From: Candidatus Bathyarchaeota archaeon
Lineage (GTDB): Archaea; Thermoproteota; Bathyarchaeia; TCS64
Reading direction: 5' to 3'
NCBI GenBank assembly: GCA_013329615.1
Contig: DUKA01000095.1
Span: forward strand, 1-36,613
Length of the DNA: 36,613 bases
In this document: piece after piece, positions 32,304 through 36,613 of the stretch
Position numbering within the stretch: the first letter of the stretch is position 1
Layout: the number at the start of each line of letters is the position of its first letter
Translations under genes and position numbers: made by a program
Notes under the pieces: model-generated
Told to the model about the DNA's origin: nothing
Seen by the model: only the letters and a program-made list of their open reading frames with translations
Database searches by the model: none

Positions 32304-32936
32304 ATGACGCCTAATGGAGACATGAGGGCTTTCATTCAGTCCGTCAAACCGAAAGATCATAGCGTACTTTTTTACGACGACGTCGAAAAAAAGAGAGAAA
32401 TCGTGTTTAACTACCTCTCTGAGGGGCTCTTCAAGAGCCGCGGCATAGTCTACGTTTGTGCGGAGGAGACGCCTGAGGGCGTCAGGAGGGGACTCGCAGC
32501 CGCAGGTGTGGATGTCGAGCCCAACGAGAGGTCGGGCAACATACTGATCAAGACATATGAAGGATGGTATCGCGAGGGCGGCATGGTCGATCCCCTCAAG
32601 ATAATAAACAGATGGAACGATGCGGCGGACAGGTTCAAAGAAAAGGGCCTGGGCACACGCGTGACTGGGGAGACCTCGAAGTTCTTCCAAGACGATAAGG
32701 TGAGGGAGCTGTTGAGGTACGAATACGCCCTGCACAAGGTGATGACCATGCCCATAGAAACCCTCTGCGTCTACAACCTGAACACTATCATCCAGACTGG
32801 TTACACGGAGATGATCATGCCCCTCGTGAGGGCACACGGCAAAGCCATATTCTCCTCGAAGAACGGCTGCGCCATAATCGAGCCCGAGGAGATCGAAGAC
32901 ACTGACGTCGAAAAGCTTCTGGAGATCAAGATTTAG
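32304..32936 (+). CDS. MEDS-domain sensory protein
   Basis: 210 aa, all MEDS domain (methanogen/methylotroph DcmR sensory): DHSVLFYDDVEKKREIVFNYLSEGLFKSRGIVYVCAEETPEGVRRGL at the N-terminus, ILIKTYEGWYREGGMVDPLKII, GLGTRVTGETSKFFQDD, and ETLCVYNLNTI. The fold is a RecA/KaiC-like sensor without visible Walker A, thought to sense small molecules. No output domain, so it may act through a partner; TrmB lies just upstream. TATA-like CTTAATATAG about 33 nt before the ATG; it has its own promoter. Confidence 0.82.
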   Translation: MTPNGDMRAFIQSVKPKDHSVLFYDDVEKKREIVFNYLSEGLFKSRGIVYVCAEETPEGVRRGLAAAGVDVEPNERSGNILIKTYEGWYREGGMVDPLKIINRWNDAADRFKEKGLGTRVTGETSKFFQDDKVRELLRYEYALHKVMTMPIETLCVYNLNTIIQTGYTEMIMPLVRAHGKAIFSSKNGCAIIEPEEIEDTDVEKLLEIKI

Positions 32937-32961
32937 CGGAATAATAGCCGCCGGCGACCTC

Positions 32962-32978
32962 CAAACCTTTTTATTCGA
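32962..32978 (+). promoter_or_regulatory. Promoter of the second ilvBN operon
   Basis: CAAACCTTTTTATTCGA matches the ilvB copy 1 promoter (CAAACCTTTTATTCGG) except for one extra T and the last base. The predicted transcript start is near 32998, giving a leader of about 160 nt. Confidence 0.65.
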
Positions 32979-32997
32979 TACGCGGGTTGGAATAGCT

Positions 32998-33159
32998 CAC
33001 ATCCCGCAAGGGAGGATGGAACATGGGGTATTGCTTTGTCGAGCCCCCGAATGCGGGGGAAAGTTGAATGGGGAATCGTATTCTTAGTTAACAGATTCCC
33101 ATCCGAACCCAAGAACGTTGGATCATTGATCCAAGGAAAGATTCTGGAGGATACCATGC
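32998..33159 (+). ncRNA. Structured 5' leader of the second ilvBN operon
   Basis: Four stem-loops in a row. HP1 UCCC-GCAA-GGGA (33002-33013, GNRA loop) hides part of the leader ORF Shine-Dalgarno. HP2 CCCCCG-AAUG-CGGGGG (33044-33059) lies inside the leader ORF. HP3 has arms GGGAATC/GATTCCC (33071-33077, 33094-33100). HP4 TTGGATC-ATT-GATCCAA (33118-33134) lies just before GGAGG (33146-33150) of ilvB. Alternatives exist: GGGG (33025-33028) with CCCC of HP2, and CCAA (33109-33112) with TTGG of HP4. Such exclusive pairings suit a regulatory switch. Not matched to a known riboswitch class by eye. Confidence 0.55.
33023..33067 (+). CDS. Leader ORF of the second ilvBN operon (MGYCFVEPPNAGES)
   Basis: Fourteen codons; GGAGG (33011-33015) stands 7 nt upstream. 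It begins 50 nt after the A of promoter core ATTCG, against 49 nt for leader ORF 1a of ilvB copy 1, and shares M-G-Y-x-F-(I/V) with both ORFs there. Codon 6 is Val. Ribosomes on this ORF would open hairpin HP2. An overlapping ORF starting at 33016 (MEHGVLLC...) has a Shine-Dalgarno with no spacing and is less likely. Confidence 0.5.
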   Translation: MGYCFVEPPNAGES

Positions 33160-34842
33160 ATGACTGAGATGACCGGCGCCGAGGCGTACGTCAAGGCGCT
33201 AGAGAAGGAGGGCGTCAAATACCTCTTCGGGGTAACCGGCGCCGCAATCATACCCATCTGCGACGACCTGCTGAAGTCGAAGATTCGCTACATAGGTGGC
33301 GCCCACGAGCAGGGCTCAACCCACATGGCGGACGGCTACGCGCGCGTCTCCGGGCACCCCGGTGTCGTGCAGGTCACTAGCGGCCCAGGCGCGACGAACA
33401 TAGTCACAGGGCTCGCCACGGCGCAGCTCGATTCCTCGCCAGTTGTCGCCCTCACCGGGCAGGTCCCACTCAGCATGGTCGGCACAGACGCCTTCCAAGA
33501 GGTCGACATCATAGGCATCACCGCCTCCGTCACCAAGCACAACATACAGGTCATGGAGGCGGTGGAGATACCGCACGCCATCAAGTCGGCCTTCTACATC
33601 TCCTCGACCGGAAGGAAGGGCGCCGTCCTCGTGGATATCCCGAAGGACACCCAGACGGACAAGGCGGATATGGTCTTCCCGGATAAGGTCGAGTTCCGCG
33701 GCTACCACCCGAATATCGAGCCCAACTCGCAGGAGATGCACTGGGCAGCGACGCTCCTCGCAAAGGCGCGGAGACCAGTCATCATCGCGGGAGGCGGAGC
33801 AATCGCATCGGGAGCAACGATGGAACTCATCGAACTCGCCGAGATGCTGCAAGCCCCCGTAGCCACCAGCCTCATGGGGAAGGGGGCCATACCCAGCAAC
33901 CACCCACTCAGCCTCGGTCTCTGTGGGATGCATGGCCGCTGCGAGGCGAACTACATCGTCCCCGAGGCGGATGTCCTCCTAGTCGTTGGAGCACGCTTCA
34001 GCGATCGCACGACGGGCTCCCTCCGAGGCTTCGCCCCAAACGCACGCATAATTCACATCGACGTCGACCGCAGCGAGATAGACAAAAACGTCGACAGTAT
34101 CACACGCATAGTCGGAGACGCCAAACTCGCGATACGGGGCATCCGCGAGAAGGTCGCCCAGCAGAGGAACACGGGGCACACAGATGAGGACCTCGTGAAG
34201 AGGATCAAGGAATTCAAGGCACAGTCGGACACCCTCAACACGTCGCCACTCTCCGGCCCAGAAGTCATACGAGCGATAAGACGCGCCATGCCCCCAGACA
34301 GCATAGTCGTAACTGATGTTGGACAACACCAGATGTGGGCTGCGCAGCACTACGATGTCCGCGGACCCGGCGAGTTCTTCACGAGCGGCGGATTGGGCAC
34401 CATGGGCTGGGGGACGCCCGCAGCCATAGGCGCCAAGGCGGCGAGGCCCGACCTCCCCCTGTTGAACATCTCCGGCGACGGCAGCTTCGCCATGACCGAG
34501 AACAACCTAGCCATCGCCGTCGACGAGGGTTTCCCAGTCACCGTCGTGATCCTGAACAACGGCGTCCTCGGAATGGTCGCACAGTGGCAACGCCTCTTCT
34601 ACAACCGCAGATACAGCACGATACAACGCCCGAAGCACCCCGACTTCGTGAAACTAGCAGAGAGCTACGGGGCCACGGGGGTGAAGGCGGAGTCGACGAA
34701 GCAGATAGAGACCGCCATCAAGCGCAGCATCAAGGAGAAGCAGACCACCGTCATCGATGTCCCGATGGACCCTGAGGAAAACGTTTACCCCATGATCCCG
34801 CCGGGCATGGGGCTCAAGGACATCCTCCTAGGAGGCGCCTAA
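33160..34842 (+). CDS. ilvB: Acetolactate synthase large subunit, copy 2
   Basis: 560 aa, alignable with copy 1 from residue 1. Catalytic Glu50 (HEQGSTHMADGYAR), TSGPGATN, GTDAFQEVDI, and GDGSFAMTE...LNN for ThDP are present. One difference: the canonical FG-x-PGG near residue 23 is FGVTGAA here, changing the loop that lies near the cofactor in characterised enzymes. GGAGG is 9 nt upstream. It is followed after 1 nt by its regulatory subunit but not by ilvC. It could be an isoform with different regulation, or could have drifted in substrate. Confidence 0.9.
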   Translation: MTEMTGAEAYVKALEKEGVKYLFGVTGAAIIPICDDLLKSKIRYIGGAHEQGSTHMADGYARVSGHPGVVQVTSGPGATNIVTGLATAQLDSSPVVALTGQVPLSMVGTDAFQEVDIIGITASVTKHNIQVMEAVEIPHAIKSAFYISSTGRKGAVLVDIPKDTQTDKADMVFPDKVEFRGYHPNIEPNSQEMHWAATLLAKARRPVIIAGGGAIASGATMELIELAEMLQAPVATSLMGKGAIPSNHPLSLGLCGMHGRCEANYIVPEADVLLVVGARFSDRTTGSLRGFAPNARIIHIDVDRSEIDKNVDSITRIVGDAKLAIRGIREKVAQQRNTGHTDEDLVKRIKEFKAQSDTLNTSPLSGPEVIRAIRRAMPPDSIVVTDVGQHQMWAAQHYDVRGPGEFFTSGGLGTMGWGTPAAIGAKAARPDLPLLNISGDGSFAMTENNLAIAVDEGFPVTVVILNNGVLGMVAQWQRLFYNRRYSTIQRPKHPDFVKLAESYGATGVKAESTKQIETAIKRSIKEKQTTVIDVPMDPEENVYPMIPPGMGLKDILLGGA

Positions 34843-34843
34843 G

Positions 34844-35338
34844 ATGCCACTACACACGGTAAGCTTCCTCGTCGAGAACAAACCCGGCGTCCTCTTCAAG
34901 GTCGCCAACCTCTTCAGACGGCGCGGCTACAACATCCAGAGCCTCACAGTCGGCCCTGTCGAGGGAAGCCCCCTAAGCAGGATGACAGTAGTCGTCGACG
35001 CGGAGAGCCGCATCCTCAACCAGATAGTCGAGCAACTCGACAAGATGGTCGACGTGGTCAAGGTGAAGCGCCTAGACCCGCTAAGGACGCTGAGCAGGGA
35101 GCTGCTACTCATCAAGATGAAGACGTCGGACCCGATAGCGCGCATCGAGGCAGTGAACACCGTGAATGCCTACCATGGGCTCATCCTCGACGTAGATCCC
35201 GACATCCTAATCGCGGAGGTCACGGGGCCGACGGATGAGATAGACGAGTTTCTCAAGAGGATCGGCCCAATCGGTATCGAGGAGATGAGCAGGACGGGTG
35301 CCGCCGCCATAGAAAGGGGCAACGTCAAGCTCGCCTAA
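34844..35338 (+). CDS. ilvN: Acetolactate synthase small subunit, copy 2
   Basis: 164 aa. ACT domain HTVSFLVENKPGVLFKVANLFRRRGYNIQSLTVGPVEG, then VEQLDKMVDVVKVKRLDPL and the ALS C-terminal domain. Similar to copy 1 throughout (for example VEQLDKMVDV and VKRLDPLR are identical), so the two operons are paralogous as units. One base separates the ilvB stop and this ATG. Feedback control by valine is expected from the family. Confidence 0.93.
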   Translation: MPLHTVSFLVENKPGVLFKVANLFRRRGYNIQSLTVGPVEGSPLSRMTVVVDAESRILNQIVEQLDKMVDVVKVKRLDPLRTLSRELLLIKMKTSDPIARIEAVNTVNAYHGLILDVDPDILIAEVTGPTDEIDEFLKRIGPIGIEEMSRTGAAAIERGNVKLA

Positions 35339-35394
35339 CCCCTTCCACCCTTTATCACCAATTCTTAATACAAGTGGTGTGTTAGTCTCCCCCC

Positions 35395-36438
35395 ATGTGT
35401 CAACTTGTCGGGTACATCGGCGACAGACCCATAGCGCCGCTCGTCCTAAAGGCGCTGGAGCTGCAGGAGCCATACTTCGCGGCCCACGCCACGGGGATGG
35501 GTGTAATCAACGCGAAGGAAAAAGTACAGGTCGAGAAGGCGACCGGCCCCGTCGCCGCCGTGAAGAAGACGACGAAGATAACGAAGCTCAGGGGAAACAT
35601 CGGCATCGGCCATAGCAGGTACAGCGCCTACGCGCGCGAAGACCCCCGCTACGACGCCGACAACATGTGCCACCCCTTCACGAACGACGCAGGCGACGTC
35701 GCCATGATGCACAACGGCGACATAGCCAACTTCAAGGAGCACTGGGCGCGCCTCAAGCCGAGCCACAAGTTCAAGGGATACAACCCAGCCATCGACTGGA
35801 TAACCGACAGCGAGGTCGCCGTCCACATGATAGACGACGAGGTCAAGAAGGGCGACGGCTTCGACAAGGCACTACGCACTGTCATGCCCAAGCTCACAGG
35901 GCAGGTTCTCCTCTGCCTCATTAGCGAGGCGGAGCCCGAGACCATCTGGCTCGCCAACAGGTGGCAGCCCTGCTGCATAGGGATAGGTAAAGACGAGGTC
36001 ATCTGGACGAGCAGCCTCGCCGGCATGGACCCGATAAAGGACGAGTTGAAGAAGGTATACCAGCCGCCGAAGAACAGTCTCATCAAGCTGACCCGCGGCA
36101 AGGCTGAGGTCAGCGTCCTCGACCCCAACTACAAGGTCCACGACCTCAAGCTGAGCAAGAAGATTCTCAGGGAGGGGATCCTGAGCATCCTCGGCGTCGC
36201 GAATCTCGACTTCTTGCGCCTATGGTACGCACTCGACAAGACCCACTGGGCGAAAGCCTACGGCGTCGATCAGGAGCAGTGGAAGGCGCTCCGCCGCGAT
36301 TACGGCGTCAGCATAGTCAACCCCTTCATCGAGGTCCTCGACGAGCTCATCGAGGCAGGAAAGATCAAGAAGTGGATCGACTACCGCGCCGAGGGCTGCG
36401 ACGCGAAGACGCCCCGCTTCATGTATGGGCTCCCCTAG
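35395..36438 (+). CDS. Class II glutamine amidotransferase-like protein with unfamiliar C-terminal domain
   Basis: 347 aa. N-terminal nucleophile Cys2 (MCQLVGYIGD), HSRYSAYA with Arg75, HNGDIAN with Asn107-Gly108 and Asp in ITDSEV reproduce the Ntn glutaminase site of GlmS/PurF/GlxB proteins, which release ammonia from glutamine. After about residue 235 there is no SIS, phosphoribosyltransferase or synthase domain; instead about 110 residues rich in charged helices (GILSILGVANLDFLRLWYALDKTHWAKAYGV) that may be a small helical or wHTH module. The ammonia acceptor is unknown. TATA-like CTTAATAC 27 nt before the ATG implies a leaderless mRNA. A T6 run follows the stop. Confidence 0.82.
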   Translation: MCQLVGYIGDRPIAPLVLKALELQEPYFAAHATGMGVINAKEKVQVEKATGPVAAVKKTTKITKLRGNIGIGHSRYSAYAREDPRYDADNMCHPFTNDAGDVAMMHNGDIANFKEHWARLKPSHKFKGYNPAIDWITDSEVAVHMIDDEVKKGDGFDKALRTVMPKLTGQVLLCLISEAEPETIWLANRWQPCCIGIGKDEVIWTSSLAGMDPIKDELKKVYQPPKNSLIKLTRGKAEVSVLDPNYKVHDLKLSKKILREGILSILGVANLDFLRLWYALDKTHWAKAYGVDQEQWKALRRDYGVSIVNPFIEVLDELIEAGKIKKWIDYRAEGCDAKTPRFMYGLP

Positions 36439-36441
36439 TTT

Positions 36442-36481
36442 TTTAGGCAAGCTTAAACTTTATATTTTAGGCGCGCTTAAA
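36442..36481 (+). promoter_or_regulatory. Two DtxR-type operators flanking the TATA box of the regulator gene
   Basis: TTTAGGCAAGCTTAAA (36442-36457) and TTTAGGCGCGCTTAAA (36466-36481), imperfect palindromes 24 bp apart with half-site TTTAGGC, very like DtxR/IdeR/MntR family sites. TTTATAT lies between them, and the ATG follows at 36496. Bound repressor would block TBP/TFB, so metal-dependent autoregulation is likely. Confidence 0.7.
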
Positions 36482-36495
36482 ATCCCTGACCCGGG

Positions 36496-36613
36496 ATGAG
36501 TGAGAGCGTCGAAGAGTACCTAGAAGCCATATACGCGTTCAACGAGAGCGGAGAACTGGCAAAGAACCAAAACCTGGCTGAGAAGCTGCGCGTATCCCCC
36601 GCGAGCGTCACCC
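36496..36613 (+). CDS. DtxR-family metal-dependent regulator (5' part, runs off right edge)
   Basis: 39 codons: MSESVEEYLEAIYAFNESGE, then AKNQNLAEKLRVSPASVT. The EEYLEAIY start and the helix-turn-helix LAEKLRVSPASVT are the signature of DtxR/MntR iron or manganese repressors. The metal-binding and dimerisation domains are outside the window, so iron versus manganese cannot be told. The operators immediately upstream support the assignment. Confidence 0.85.
   Translation, partial: MSESVEEYLEAIYAFNESGELAKNQNLAEKLRVSPASVT

Noticed and set aside
33016..33084. Overlapping leader ORF MEHGVLLC... before ilvB copy 2
   Set aside because: Its Shine-Dalgarno touches the ATG with no spacing, and it has no counterpart in the other leader, unlike the ORF at 33023.
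32933..33157. 74-codon minus-strand ORF opposite the ilvB copy 2 leader
   Set aside because: No start signals or protein features; the plus strand here has promoter, leader ORF and hairpins.

Overview
The window is a gene-dense, GC-rich archaeal chromosome segment. Direct evidence for Archaea: a ribosomal block uL13-uS9-eL13, a complete transcription factor B (zinc ribbon plus two cyclin repeats), a TrmB-family regulator, an archaeal pantoate kinase, and many TATA-like boxes about 27 nt upstream of start codons (apparently leaderless genes) next to GGAGG Shine-Dalgarno sites about 7-10 nt before internal operon genes. eL13 beside uL13/uS9 points to the TACK side of Archaea; a Bathyarchaeia-like lineage is my guess, not shown. 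No tRNA, rRNA, CRISPR array, insertion sequence or prophage was found.

Layout: 1-3.3 kb, edge of a histidine phosphatase, an aliphatic-amidase-type nitrilase, an alpha/beta hydrolase and a nuclease-like wHTH protein; 3.3-3.8 kb, non-coding DNA with degenerate repeats; 3.8-7.2 kb, ilvB-ilvN-ilvC with a long leader; 7.3-11.1 kb, threonine synthase, pantoate kinase, a small DUF3303-like protein and a MalY-type aminotransferase; 11.2-12.7 kb, ribosomal proteins and a small unknown gene; 12.8-15.6 kb, a four-gene membrane operon of unknown function including a DUF6754-type protein; 15.8-18.8 kb, zinc alcohol dehydrogenase, M20 deacylase and DinB-like protein; 18.8-24.1 kb, a FISUMP surface protein, a large SPFH protein, an NAD-kinase-like protein and an orphan LivH-like permease; 24.2-29.2 kb, a divergent GcvPA/GcvPB-like pair with an SDR and a divergent luciferase-like oxidoreductase; 29.2-32.9 kb, TFB, a small acidic protein, TrmB and a MEDS-domain protein; 33-35.3 kb, a second ilvB-ilvN pair; 35.4 kb to the end, a class II glutamine amidotransferase and the start of a DtxR-family regulator behind two DtxR-like operators.

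The most notable signal is in the leaders of the two acetolactate synthase operons, 26 kb apart and on opposite strands. Both have the same promoter core (CAAACCTTTT(T)ATTCG), and 49-50 nt further on a tiny ORF with its own Shine-Dalgarno begins M-G-Y-(R/C)-F-(I/V). The first operon carries this ORF twice in tandem. Codon 6 is always Ile or Val, products of the pathway, and the ORFs lie among competing stem-loops. I read this as a candidate undescribed leader-peptide/RNA device controlling branched-chain amino acid synthesis. Second-rank candidates are the four-gene membrane operon and the GcvP-like pair with altered active-site motifs.
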